Positions 18,092 to 26,319 of a stretch of DNA of 64,000 nt are shown piece by piece; the stretch's first letter is position 1; each line of letters starts with the position of its first letter. The stretch comes from Candidatus Gastranaerophilales bacterium (GTDB taxonomy: Bacteria; Cyanobacteriota; Vampirovibrionia; Gastranaerophilales; Gastranaerophilaceae). The position numbers and the translations under genes were made by a program. Location: positions 1 through 64,000 of the forward strand of contig CALURL010000002.1 of assembly GCA_944323155.1 (NCBI GenBank). The letters run 5' to 3'. Below the pieces are notes generated by a model that was given only the letters and a program-made list of their open reading frames with translations, searched no databases and had not been told where the DNA came from.

Positions 18092-18333
18092 CCCACTTTT
18101 ATACCTTTGCCGATGTTGAACAAATGCGCTAATTTTGGTTGAGGTCAGGCGAAGCCCACTTTTATACCTTTGCCAATGTTGAGCAAATACATCAATTTTG
18201 GTAGAGGACGGACGAAGTCCGCTTTTGTATCTTTGTCAATGTTGAACAAATGCGTCAATTTCAGTAGAGGTCAGGCAAAGCACACTTTTACACCTTTGCC
18301 AATGTTGAACAAATCCGCTGATGTCAGTAAAGG
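18092..18333. repeat. 63-bp tandem repeat, 3.8 copies, with a variable hairpin
   Basis: Units start at 18092, 18155, 18218 and 18281 with an exact 63-bp period; the last is partial. The conserved core reads CTTTGCCAATGTTGAACAAA. At the unit junctions the complementary strand forms short hairpins with paired changes, such as GTGGGTTTCACCCAC and CGGACTTCGTCCG. The period is a multiple of three, but the plus frame is stopped in the first unit and has no start signal. I favour a non-coding repeat. Confidence 0.85.
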
Positions 18334-18372
18334 TTGTAGTCTATTTGACCATACCAAGTTAATGCGCAAATC

Positions 18373-18507
18373 TTATTTATTTGTAATCAATACTTCTGCT
18401 AATTTCCCGCCGTCTTTTTTGAATTTAATTTCTTTTTTTGTTTCTTCAGGGGCAAATTCTGACTTTTGATAATTAATTAAAAATCTCATAAATTCTGGAC
18501 TAAACAT
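18373..18507 (-). CDS. Small 44-residue hypothetical protein
   Basis: A 44-residue frame starts at ATG 18507, with AGGTG seven bases upstream. It begins MFSPEFMRFLINYQKSE and has a Lys/Glu-rich middle and the end KLAEVLITNK. I recognise no domain. Transcripts from it would run into the 63-bp repeats. Supporting evidence is the ribosome-binding site and a plausible amphipathic composition; it could still be spurious. Confidence 0.45.
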   Translation of the reverse strand: MFSPEFMRFLINYQKSEFAPEETKKEIKFKKDGGKLAEVLITNK

Positions 18508-18664
18508 ATTTTACACCTACACTAAAAATTTTCCCTACACTATATTTGTATATATATAAAAACATAAAAATTTTAATTATTGCCTTTTCTTAATAAAGAT
18601 TTTACATTATTTAATAAGATTTTTCTTTTTGTGTATAATTGTTATTGATAGAGGGGAATGTATA

Positions 18665-19333
18665 ATGCGTCAGTCGTCTTTAATAGATATAATTTCTCCG
18701 GTAATGGTAGGGCCTTCTAGTTCTCATACCGCAGGGGCTGTGAGATTAGGACTTTTGGCACGTAATGTTTATGATGCAAAACCGGAAAAAGTTATTTTTA
18801 AATTGTATAATTCTTATGCCAAGACAGGTAAAGGGCACGGTACTGACAAAGGCTTGCTTGCCGGAGTTTTAGGTTTGCCTGTTGATGATGTAAGGATTAA
18901 AGATATTTTTAATTCTGAGGAAGCAAAAAATATCCAGTATGAATTTGAGTATCTTGAGGATTTTAACAGGCACCCTAATGCTGTAGATTTTATTTTTGAA
19001 GGCGATTTTAACCTTTTTATTGCGGGAGATTCTATTGGAGCCGGAGAAGTTGTTATTAGAAAAATTAATGATTTTACTGTTAAACTCGCCGGTAAATATG
19101 ACACATTAATTCTTGTCTACAAAGATCTTCCTGGTATGATTTCTCGTGTAACAAAGCTTATTCAGGACGAAAATATTAATATCGCGTCTCTTCATTGTGA
19201 TAGAACATCAAAAGGAGACAAGGCATCTATGTGTATTTGTCTTGATGGCAAACTTGATGAAAATATTTTGAAACAGGTTGAGCAAATACCTGATATGTAC
19301 ATGGTTAGATATGTAAAAAAATTGGAAAGTTAA
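18665..19333 (+). CDS. sdaAB: L-serine dehydratase, beta subunit
   Basis: A 222-residue beta subunit of the iron-sulfur L-serine ammonia-lyase (serine to pyruvate and ammonia). MVGPSSSHTAGAVRLG lies near the N-terminus, and a C-terminal ACT domain (from about residue 150, TLILVYKDLPGMISRVTKLI) may sense amino acids. The start is ATG 18665 with GAGGGG upstream; the open frame upstream of it is untranslated leader. One base separates it from the alpha-subunit gene. Confidence 0.95.
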   Translation: MRQSSLIDIISPVMVGPSSSHTAGAVRLGLLARNVYDAKPEKVIFKLYNSYAKTGKGHGTDKGLLAGVLGLPVDDVRIKDIFNSEEAKNIQYEFEYLEDFNRHPNAVDFIFEGDFNLFIAGDSIGAGEVVIRKINDFTVKLAGKYDTLILVYKDLPGMISRVTKLIQDENINIASLHCDRTSKGDKASMCICLDGKLDENILKQVEQIPDMYMVRYVKKLES

Positions 19334-19334
19334 T

Positions 19335-20216
19335 ATGGAAAAACGAATTATAAGTACATTCAGACAATTGTATTATGAATGTAAAGAAGGCGGAAAAACA
19401 ATCTACGAAGTGGCTCAGGAAAGAGAAGCTGATTTAAATGACATTTCCGTTGCAGAAGTCAGAAAAATAGTAAAAAAATCTCTTGATGCTATGAAAGAAG
19501 CTATAAAAAATGGTTTGAAGTCACAAGAACTTTCAAGAAGCGGATTATGCGGCAATGATTGTGTAAAACTTTTGAAACGATTTGGCAGTAATAAGGCATT
19601 ATTTGGCACTACTTTTGAAAAAATTACAACTTATGCGCTTGCAACCAGTGAAGAAAATGCCAGAATGGGTAAAATTGTTGCCTGTCCGACAGCAGGTTCC
19701 TGCGCAATTGTGCCGTCTGTACTGATTTCTGTAAGTGAAGATTGTAATATAAATGAGGAAGAACAGTTAAATGCACTTATAACAGCCGGCGAGATCGGAA
19801 GGATTATATCGAATAAAGTTGCTTTGGCAGGTGCTGTTGCAGGTTGTCAGGCAGAATGCGGTGTCGCATCAGCTATGGCAGCAGGTGCTCTGACTCAAAT
19901 GCGCGGTGGTTCAATGAAACAAATTCTTAATGCTGTGGCACTTGCTATGAAAAATTTGTTGGGACTTACCTGCGATCCTGTGTGCGGACTGGTTGAAATT
20001 CCCTGCGTTAAACGTAATCCTTTTCTCGCAGTACATGCGGTAACCGCAAGTGAACTAGCTTTAGCTGATATTCAATCAAAAATACCTCTTGATGAAGTTA
20101 TTGATACACTTGAACAAACTGGAAAATTAATGTCTCCAACTCTGAAAGAGAGTTCGGAAGCGGGACTTGCTAAAACAAAGACCGCAATTTTGTTAGAAAA
20201 GAACATATTAAAATAA
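19335..20216 (+). CDS. sdaAA: L-serine dehydratase, alpha subunit
   Basis: A 293-residue alpha subunit carrying the oxygen-labile 4Fe-4S cluster. Cysteines occur in CPTAGSCA, GCQAECG and CDPVCGLVEIPC, as in the family. Its position one base after sdaAB makes it a two-gene operon. This enzyme type fits a fermentative, anaerobic lifestyle. Confidence 0.96.
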   Translation: MEKRIISTFRQLYYECKEGGKTIYEVAQEREADLNDISVAEVRKIVKKSLDAMKEAIKNGLKSQELSRSGLCGNDCVKLLKRFGSNKALFGTTFEKITTYALATSEENARMGKIVACPTAGSCAIVPSVLISVSEDCNINEEEQLNALITAGEIGRIISNKVALAGAVAGCQAECGVASAMAAGALTQMRGGSMKQILNAVALAMKNLLGLTCDPVCGLVEIPCVKRNPFLAVHAVTASELALADIQSKIPLDEVIDTLEQTGKLMSPTLKESSEAGLAKTKTAILLEKNILK

Positions 20217-20340
20217 TATAATTTTATATCTTTGTAAAGTTTTGTAAAACTTATATCATAATCAGGCAATTATGTTGAAATGAAATACTTTATATATATA
20301 TAAGAGATATGAGTATTAATTAAACTTGAGGAGATATATT

Positions 20341-20544
20341 ATGTCTGAACCAGTAAGCGCAATCGGAACAGAAAGATCAACAACTTCCAATCCAGTTGAT
20401 TACATAAAAAAATATAGAGAAAGATTTCAAGACGTTGATTTCAGTACTTTAATAAACTCTGTATTTAATAAAGGCAATGAGGATGGTGCTGCAGCAATTA
20501 CAGCTTATGGCTCCGGTGACAAGCCAAATTCTGTATTTACTTAA
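20341..20544 (+). CDS. Small soluble hypothetical protein
   Basis: A 67-residue protein I do not recognise. The start is ATG 20341 after TTGAGGAGATA. It is Ser/Thr/Asn-rich with a charged helix (VDYIKKYRERFQDVDFSTL) and ends in GSGDKPNSVFT. There is no signal peptide or membrane segment. It stands alone between sdaAA and coaX. Confidence 0.6.
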   Translation: MSEPVSAIGTERSTTSNPVDYIKKYRERFQDVDFSTLINSVFNKGNEDGAAAITAYGSGDKPNSVFT

Positions 20545-20585
20545 TTATGTAAATATGATTTTTGCAAAAGATTTTTGTTTGATAT

Positions 20586-20614
20586 AAAATGGTCTTCGAA
20601 AAGAGGACTATTTT
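20586..20614 (+). promoter_or_regulatory. Hairpin covering the coaX ribosome-binding site
   Basis: AAAATGGTCTT (20586-20596) pairs with AGGACTATTTT (20604-20614), with two wobble pairs, ending directly at the coaX ATG. The Shine-Dalgarno AGAGGA is partly in the 3' arm and the loop, so the hairpin could damp translation. It might instead be the terminator of the small gene before it. Confidence 0.4.
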
Positions 20615-21385
20615 ATGTTATTAACTGCTGATATAGGGAACACAAGTATTACTTTGGGGCTTTTTGATGACAACGCCCTTGTTGAAGAATTCAGACTCGC
20701 ATCTGATAAGGATTTGCCTTTGGATGAGTATGAAGTGCTTCTTAAATCATTATTTAAAGACTATAAAATAGATGGTTGTATTATAGGCTCTGTTGTTGAG
20801 GAATTGAATAAAAAATTTAAAGCTGCGGTTGATAATATTTTTAAAATAAATTCAATAATGCTTACAAGCAAAATTAATACCGGTATAAAATTGGCACTAA
20901 AATATCCTGATGAGGCTGGTGCTGATAGAATTGCCAATGCTGCAGGGGCTTATGTACTTTATAATAGGCCGACAATTGTTGTAGATTTTGGTACTGCAAC
21001 ATCATTTGATATTATTAATCGTAATGGAGAATTTATTGGCGGGGCTATTGCCCCGGGAATTAGTTTGCAGATGAAGGTTTTGAATAAATTTACTTCAAAA
21101 CTTCCTAAAATTGATGTTGCAATTTCTCATTGTGCAATAGGTGATAACACAACTGATGCAATTCTTTCCGGTGTAATACGCGGTACTGCCTGCATGGTTG
21201 AAGGTTTAATTGAACAATGCGAAAAAGAATTAGGGGAAAAGGCTACAGTTGTTGCAACCGGCGGCTATTCCGGATTGATTGCAAATTATATGAAAAATCC
21301 GTTTGATTATATTAACCCAACCTTGACATTAGAAGGTTTGAGGCATTTGTATTACCTTAATACACAAAAAGCAGCGGCTGTTTAA
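20615..21385 (+). CDS. coaX: Type III pantothenate kinase
   Basis: A 256-residue enzyme phosphorylating pantothenate, the first step of coenzyme A synthesis. ASKHA-fold motifs: DIGNTSITLGLF (phosphate loop), PDEAGADRIANAAGAY (catalytic Asp region), VVDFGTATSFD and GAIAPGISLQ. Type III kinases are not feedback-inhibited by CoA. Convergent with rex, ending two bases from it. The panD gene at 41.5 kb supplies the beta-alanine branch of the same pathway. Confidence 0.95.
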   Translation: MLLTADIGNTSITLGLFDDNALVEEFRLASDKDLPLDEYEVLLKSLFKDYKIDGCIIGSVVEELNKKFKAAVDNIFKINSIMLTSKINTGIKLALKYPDEAGADRIANAAGAYVLYNRPTIVVDFGTATSFDIINRNGEFIGGAIAPGISLQMKVLNKFTSKLPKIDVAISHCAIGDNTTDAILSGVIRGTACMVEGLIEQCEKELGEKATVVATGGYSGLIANYMKNPFDYINPTLTLEGLRHLYYLNTQKAAAV

Positions 21386-21387
21386 TT

Positions 21388-22002
21388 TTAGATATTATAT
21401 GTGAATTGTAAAAAATTCCCCATTAAATTTTCATTCCAAACTTGAGTATCTTCAGGTACCGCAAGAACTGTCGGAGTAAAATTCCAGATATACTTAATAT
21501 TTGCGGCAACCAAAAAATCTGCAGTTGGCTGTGCGTATTGACGTGGAACTGTTAGTATTGCAATATCAATCCCATTTTCTTTTGCAAGTGTTGGAAGTTC
21601 TTTTATGTTGAATATTTTTTTCCCGTTAACAGTTTTACCAATCTTTGCTTTATCATTATCAAAGAGTGATATTATGTTTAAGCCATAGTCTGTAAAATTG
21701 TCGTAATTCGCAAGTGCTGAGCCTAGATTACCGGCACCTATAATAAATGCTTTTTTGGTCTTTTTAAATCCAAGCGTTTTTTCAATAGAGGCCTTTAACT
21801 CTTTTACAATATAACCTACGCGGCATTTGCCAGAATTATTCAATAAATTTATATCTTTTCTTACCTGAGAATCGTCTATTTTCAGCAATTGTGCAATTTG
21901 TTTGCTTGAAATAAACTCAATATTCGCAGTAATATAATCTGAAAGTATGCAGTGGTATAGAGTTAATCTATTTATAACTTTTTCTGAAATTTTTTTATCC
22001 AT
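21388..22002 (-). CDS. rex: Redox-sensing transcriptional repressor Rex
   Basis: A 204-residue NADH/NAD+-sensing repressor. The N-terminal winged helix is typical of the family (VINRLTLYHCIL, SSKQIAQLLKIDDSQVRKDI). The Rossmann domain has GAGNLGSALANY, and TPTVLAVPEDTQV is in the C-terminal swapped helix region. I start it at ATG 22002 because a TATAAT lies exactly six bases upstream, implying a leaderless message. A longer frame to 22050 lacks a good ribosome-binding site. Rex normally controls fermentation and anaerobic respiration genes. Confidence 0.92.
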   Translation of the reverse strand: MDKKISEKVINRLTLYHCILSDYITANIEFISSKQIAQLLKIDDSQVRKDINLLNNSGKCRVGYIVKELKASIEKTLGFKKTKKAFIIGAGNLGSALANYDNFTDYGLNIISLFDNDKAKIGKTVNGKKIFNIKELPTLAKENGIDIAILTVPRQYAQPTADFLVAANIKYIWNFTPTVLAVPEDTQVWNENLMGNFLQFTYNI

Positions 22003-22008
22003 AGGTAT

Positions 22009-22037
22009 ATTATAGAATAAAAAAAAGGATGAGTCAG
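22009..22037 (-). promoter_or_regulatory. Leaderless promoter of rex
   Basis: On the minus strand a perfect TATAAT (22014-22009) sits six bases before the rex ATG, with CTGACT 17 bases upstream of it. Transcription would begin at or next to the A of the start codon. Confidence 0.5.
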
Positions 22038-22287
22038 TCATCCTGTTCATATATTGAGAAACTAATGTATTGTGTTGTTTATGTGAGGTTGCACATAAAA
22101 TCTTATAACCGAATTCAAAAATGATAAGTTATTTTTGATTACCTATTGTATTTCCATAATATATTAATAATATATAATTAACCCTTAATTACTATATACC
22201 TCAAAATTAATACTTTATAACTATATGTAAAGAAATATTTCTAATTCTTTAGAATTAGTTAACGCGAATAAAAAGGCGAAATTATTT

Positions 22288-22602
22288 TTAATTTATTTTT
22301 CTATTTTCTTCTTGTTTTACAAATTCTGTGAGTGCTTCAAGGTGTTTGTCCTCAATAGCATCAATTAGGTCTTGGACTGATTTAATTTTGTTAAGAGCAA
22401 ATCCTGTTTCAGCAAGAAGAACGCAGTCGTTGCATAGTCTGTAACCATCATATTCTATTGAACCTGCAAGACATTTGTGTTCTCCACAGCAGTCACAGTC
22501 AAAGTATTCATCTATTATATCGGGGTTGTCTTCGATGTCGTCAATTCTCATTTGTTCAACGACTTGAGCCATTTCTTCGGCAATTTCTTTTTCGCTTTTC
22601 AT
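22288..22602 (-). CDS. Small zinc-ribbon protein
   Basis: A 104-residue acidic protein with a four-cysteine zinc-ribbon-like core, CDCCGEHKC followed by RLCNDC about 20 residues later. A helical C-terminal half follows (IKSVQDLIDAIEDKHLEALTEFV). AAAAGGA precedes the ATG. It lies 15 bases after pdxJ on the same strand, so the two may be cotranscribed. The function is unknown. Confidence 0.7.
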   Translation of the reverse strand: MKSEKEIAEEMAQVVEQMRIDDIEDNPDIIDEYFDCDCCGEHKCLAGSIEYDGYRLCNDCVLLAETGFALNKIKSVQDLIDAIEDKHLEALTEFVKQEENRKIN

Positions 22603-22616
22603 AAAATAATCCTTTT

Positions 22617-23327
22617 TTATTTAATCAATTCCACCATTTTTTGAACAGCTTCTGCAAGACCTGTAAACACGGAGCGTGAAATTATGCTGTGTCCGATGTT
22701 TAATTCGCACAACCCCGGAATTTCATGCATTCTATGTACGTTTTCATAGTTAAGCCCGTGTCCTGCATTGACTTTTAGACCTAAACTTTGAGCAAGTTCT
22801 GCGGCATTTTTTAGTTTTAGAAACTCCTCTTCCTCTTCTTTGTAGCCGAATGCTTCTGAATATGCTCCTGTGTGCATTTCAATAAATTGAGCACCGGTTT
22901 TTGCAGAGGCTTTAACCTGTTCTTCTGTAGGATCAATAAATAAACTTACGATAATACCTGCATCAAGCAGCGGTTTAATAAATTCAGTCACTTTATCTAA
23001 TTGTCCTGCCACATCTAATCCGCCTTCTGTTGTAACTTCCTGGCGTCTTTCAGGGACAAGGCATATGGAATAAGGTTTTATATCAAGTGCAATTTGCTGA
23101 ATATCTTCAGCCATAGCCATTTCAAGATTTAATTTAGTTTTAATAGAATCAATGAGTGTATAAACATCTTCGTCTTTAATATGTCTTCTGTCTTCTCTGA
23201 GGTGTGTTGTAATTGATGCAGCACCGTTTTCTTCACAAATATGTGCTGCTTTTTCAACATCCGGCTCTACGCCGCCTCTTGCATTTCTTAAAGTCGCTAC
23301 GTGATCTATATTTACACCTAATAACAT
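22617..23327 (-). CDS. pdxJ: Pyridoxine 5'-phosphate synthase
   Basis: A 236-residue TIM-barrel enzyme condensing 1-deoxyxylulose 5-phosphate with aminoacetone 3-phosphate in vitamin B6 synthesis. Motifs: GVNIDHVATLRNARGG at the N-terminus, ITTHLREDRRHI, CLVPERRQEVTTEGG, EMHTGAYSEAF and NAGHGLNYENV. Two bases separate it from the murT stop. Confidence 0.97.
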   Translation of the reverse strand: MLLGVNIDHVATLRNARGGVEPDVEKAAHICEENGAASITTHLREDRRHIKDEDVYTLIDSIKTKLNLEMAMAEDIQQIALDIKPYSICLVPERRQEVTTEGGLDVAGQLDKVTEFIKPLLDAGIIVSLFIDPTEEQVKASAKTGAQFIEMHTGAYSEAFGYKEEEEEFLKLKNAAELAQSLGLKVNAGHGLNYENVHRMHEIPGLCELNIGHSIISRSVFTGLAEAVQKMVELIK

Positions 23328-23329
23328 TT

Positions 23330-24664
23330 TTATACTCCTTTGTTAATTTTCAATAATGCTGTGTATGACGGTAAAATTGTTATTTTATCATCTGAATTTG
23401 TGCTATGGCTTGCAAGTTCAATTGCTTTTTTAATATTTGGTTCCACAATAATTTTTTCCTGTGGAATTCCTGCATACTTGAGTCTTGTTGCCATATCATT
23501 TGCTCTAATTCCGGATGTTATGACAAGTTTTTGAGCATTTTTAAGCTGTTCAAAATCGCTGTCCCACAACCAGGATATATCTCGCCCGTCTGCGTAATTG
23601 TCATTAATTGCAATTACGATGTTTGATTGCAAGTCTACTGTTTTTAAAACTTCGCTTGCACCGGTGGGGTTTTTTATCAGTTGAATAACTGCGGGATGCC
23701 CGTTAATTATACGTTTTTCAGTTCTTCCAAATATTGCTTTATATGAATCCAGCGCGTTTTGGATTTCCTGTTGATTTAGATTATTTTCAAAAGCAAAAGC
23801 AATTGCCGCAAGCGCATTATATGCGTTATAAAGTCCTGCAAGGTTAACTGTAAAATCAAAAGTTATACCATTATGTGTTACTTTTAGTTTTGAATAATCA
23901 TTGAAAACTTTTACACTTGCGCTGTAATCGCATTTTGGGCGTTTGTAACCGCATTTTTTACAGAAATAGTGCCCCTGTTGGGCGAAAAATCTTTTTGAAT
24001 ACTCAAGAGGTTCGCCGCAATGACAGTTAAAAGCTTCTGACGGAGCGTTTGATGTGTGTTCATAACTGCAATCGTATTCTACGCTTTCAAATCCATAGTA
24101 TACAGCATAATCTGTACGGTTAAATGTCGCAACAATCGGATCATCGGCGTTTAAAATAAGTTTTAAATTTTTATTTTTATCAATTGCATTTTTTATAAAT
24201 TCTGCTGTTGTATTAAGTTCACCATACCTGTCAAGCTGGTCACGGAAAAGGTTTGTGACAATCAGGTAATCGGATTTCATAAAGTCATATAATTTTGTTA
24301 AGTATGCTTCATCAGATTCAATTACGGCGTAATCAAAGCGTTTAAAAGGCTTTATGCTGAGTGCAAAAACATTTGCCACACCTGTCAGCATATTCGCACC
24401 TTTCAGATTGTGAATTACTTTTTGATTAGCGCATTTTAGAATATGTGCAACAAGTCCTGATGTTGTGCTTTTTCCGTTTGTTCCAGTAACTGTTACCGTA
24501 CATTTTTTGATATATTTAGAGCAATGAGATAGAAAATCCGGACAAATTTTTAATGTCATCATTCCAACAAATGATGTACCGGAGGATTTGTTCAGAATTT
24601 TTATCCCCAAATAAGCAGCTCTTGCAAGTATTAACGATGAATAAAATTTTATCTTTCCTAACAT
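23330..24664 (-). CDS. murT: Lipid II isoglutaminyl synthase subunit MurT
   Basis: A 444-residue Mur-ligase-fold protein. It has the ATP loop TGTNGKSTTSG, a central Mur ligase domain (YAVIESDEAYLTKLY, VTNLFRDQLDRYGEL), the MurT-specific four-cysteine zinc ribbon (CHCGEPLEYS ... CKKCG) and a C-terminal DUF1727 domain with the DGRDISWLWD segment. MurT with GatD amidates D-glutamate of lipid II. The usual neighbour gatD is absent here; pdxJ follows instead. It is divergent from the YtxH cluster. Confidence 0.93.
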   Translation of the reverse strand: MLGKIKFYSSLILARAAYLGIKILNKSSGTSFVGMMTLKICPDFLSHCSKYIKKCTVTVTGTNGKSTTSGLVAHILKCANQKVIHNLKGANMLTGVANVFALSIKPFKRFDYAVIESDEAYLTKLYDFMKSDYLIVTNLFRDQLDRYGELNTTAEFIKNAIDKNKNLKLILNADDPIVATFNRTDYAVYYGFESVEYDCSYEHTSNAPSEAFNCHCGEPLEYSKRFFAQQGHYFCKKCGYKRPKCDYSASVKVFNDYSKLKVTHNGITFDFTVNLAGLYNAYNALAAIAFAFENNLNQQEIQNALDSYKAIFGRTEKRIINGHPAVIQLIKNPTGASEVLKTVDLQSNIVIAINDNYADGRDISWLWDSDFEQLKNAQKLVITSGIRANDMATRLKYAGIPQEKIIVEPNIKKAIELASHSTNSDDKITILPSYTALLKINKGV

Positions 24665-24746
24665 AAATAGTCCTTTGGACGTATTCCATTTCCAAAAATA
24701 TTATTCTATACTTCCTAAATATAATACAAAAGTAAGAATAATAAAA

Positions 24747-25106
24747 ATGTATTTATTTATTGCAACAATTTTTATAGCGGAATTAATAATCGCGGCGACT
24801 TTGATAAATTTTATATTAAAGGCGGACAGGAAGGTTTGTGAACTTAATAATAAAGTAACTGAATTGAAACCTTATATTGAAGATTGGCTAAAATCGTTTA
24901 AAGATGTAGTTTATAACCTTCAAAATACAGTGAGTTCGTTTTTTGCGTTTGTTAAAAGAAAACGTGACCAATTTTTAACAAAGCTAATAATAAGTCTCGT
25001 AATATATGCTTCTTTGATATTTTTTAAAGGACGTTTTAAAAAAGCAGCGGCAATTTTTCAAACTTTAGTATTACTAAAAGATTATTGGGATGAGTTTACA
25101 ATATAG
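24747..25106 (+). CDS. Small membrane protein of the YtxH cluster
   Basis: A 119-residue protein I do not recognise. The start is ATG 24747, giving an immediate N-terminal transmembrane helix (MYLFIATIFIAELIIAATLI). A region with helical character and a second hydrophobic stretch (LTKLIISLVIYASLIFF) follow. It has no strong ribosome-binding site. It precedes YtxH and DUF948 genes in the same direction and shares their layout, so a joint envelope role is possible. Confidence 0.55.
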   Translation: MYLFIATIFIAELIIAATLINFILKADRKVCELNNKVTELKPYIEDWLKSFKDVVYNLQNTVSSFFAFVKRKRDQFLTKLIISLVIYASLIFFKGRFKKAAAIFQTLVLLKDYWDEFTI

Positions 25107-25133
25107 ACAGTGCCTGCTTATACAGGTGATTAC

Positions 25134-25162
25134 TTGTAATCCTTTAAAAAATATGTTATTAT
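25134..25162 (+). promoter_or_regulatory. Promoter candidate for the YtxH cluster
   Basis: TTGTAA (25134-25139), 17 bases, then TATTAT (25157-25162), about 30 bases before the first YtxH gene. Confidence 0.45.
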
Positions 25163-25194
25163 AAATATACACAAATGAAAGTCGAGGTTATGTT

Positions 25195-25506
25195 ATGAGC
25201 AAAAATAAGTCATTAATGTTTGGTATGGGCTTAATTGCAGGTGTTGTCGGCGGAATTGTAGCTGGTGTTCTGTTTGCCCCGAAATCTGGAGAAGAATCCA
25301 GAAAAGAGTTGAAAGATGCAGCAGTAAAGCTTTATGAAGAAAATTCTCCGGCAATTAATGAAGCCAAAAAACAAGCTTTAGAAAATATAGATTTGATGAA
25401 ATATAAGCTTGAAAGGCAATTAAGAAAATTTAATAATATGATAAAATCAAAGAAACTTCTAAAAGCAAAAGAGCTTGAAGAATTAGATGATGATTTCGGT
25501 TACTAG
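25195..25506 (+). CDS. YtxH-domain protein 1
   Basis: A 103-residue protein with the YtxH pattern. A short glycine-rich transmembrane helix (GMGLIAGVVGGIVAGVLFAP) ends in the family signature APKSGEESRKEL, and a charged helical tail follows. The ribosome-binding site is GAGGT. These small proteins are often stress- or envelope-linked and their mechanism is unclear. A paralogue lies 470 bp downstream, with a DUF948 gene between them. Confidence 0.8.
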   Translation: MSKNKSLMFGMGLIAGVVGGIVAGVLFAPKSGEESRKELKDAAVKLYEENSPAINEAKKQALENIDLMKYKLERQLRKFNNMIKSKKLLKAKELEELDDDFGY

Positions 25507-25534
25507 AGAGAAACAAAAAGGATAATTAAATAAT

Positions 25535-25900
25535 ATGGAGATGTCACAAATAGCACTAAATCAAGGTTTAACTTTTTTGGCCTGGGCTAGCGGTATTGTA
25601 ATAATAGTCGTAGCGGGATTTTTGATAAAATTACTTATTGATTTATCTGCTCTGGCAAAAAATCTGAATCAAACTTCAGTATTATTAAATGATGAACTAA
25701 AGCCGACTTTGCAAGAATTAAATGCGACTTTAAGTTCTATTAATGCGATAGTTAAAAGCACTGATAGAGGTGTTGATAACTTCAAAACAGCAGTCGAAAG
25801 AACTTTCGGCAAAACAAAATTAATATCTGAATCCATTTTTGGAGGAATTATCAAAGGCTTTACAACCGTATATTCGCTGTTTGCAAAAAGAAAAAGATAG
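25535..25900 (+). CDS. DUF948-family membrane protein
   Basis: A 121-residue protein with one N-terminal transmembrane helix (about 14-36) and an extended helix of the DUF948 type (LSALAKNLNQTSVLLNDELK, then LSSINAIVKSTDRGVDNF). The C-terminus ends in FAKRKR. Its place between two YtxH genes is a common pairing, suggesting one functional unit. Confidence 0.75.
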   Translation: MEMSQIALNQGLTFLAWASGIVIIVVAGFLIKLLIDLSALAKNLNQTSVLLNDELKPTLQELNATLSSINAIVKSTDRGVDNFKTAVERTFGKTKLISESIFGGIIKGFTTVYSLFAKRKR

Positions 25901-25975
25901 CCTTTTATGGTGATTATATCCTTAATTGAATTCGATAAAATGATTAATGAAAAACAAGAAAAGGAGTGAATAATT

Positions 25976-26245
25976 ATGTCAGCAACAAAATTTTTAGCAG
26001 GTTTTATAGTCGGTGGTGCAATCGGAGCTATTGCAGGTATTCTTCTTGCGCCAAAATCAGGTGAAGAAACAAGAGCAATGATTGCAGATACTACAAAAGA
26101 TGTTCTTAAACGCGCAGATGAAACAGTAAAAGAAATTCAATCAAAAGCAGATGATGTAGTTTCTGATATGCAGAGAAAAGGCGACGAAATAAAAGAAAAA
26201 CTTCAAAACCTTATAAGCCAGCAAAAAGAAACTCAAGAAGCTTAG
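25976..26245 (+). CDS. YtxH-domain protein 2
   Basis: An 89-residue paralogue of the protein at 25195. It has an N-terminal Gly-rich helix (FIVGGAIGAIAGILLAP), the signature APKSGEETRAMI, then a long charged helix (DETVKEIQSKADDVVSDMQR) resembling apolipoprotein-like amphipathic repeats. GGAGTG precedes the ATG. It closes the cluster before a terminator. Confidence 0.85.
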   Translation: MSATKFLAGFIVGGAIGAIAGILLAPKSGEETRAMIADTTKDVLKRADETVKEIQSKADDVVSDMQRKGDEIKEKLQNLISQQKETQEA

Positions 26246-26270
26246 TTGAAATTTTATTAGATTATAAACT

Positions 26271-26299
26271 AAAAAGGGCAGGTTCAACCTGTCCTTTTT
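26271..26299. terminator. Bidirectional rho-independent terminator
   Basis: AAAAAGGGCAGGTT pairs with AACCTGTCCTTTTT (one mismatch) over a one-base loop region. It lies between the convergent YtxH cluster and the LapA-like gene. Confidence 0.85.
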
Positions 26300-26319
26300 G
26301 TAATCATTTTTTATAGATT

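Noticed and set aside
18092..18333. CRISPR array
   Set aside because: The units are contiguous 63-bp tandem repeats without unique spacers, and no cas genes are near.
18170..18469. Plus-strand open frame across the 63-bp repeat as a protein
   Set aside because: It has no ribosome-binding site, the same frame is stopped in the first unit, and its 3' half is the antisense of the small minus-strand gene.
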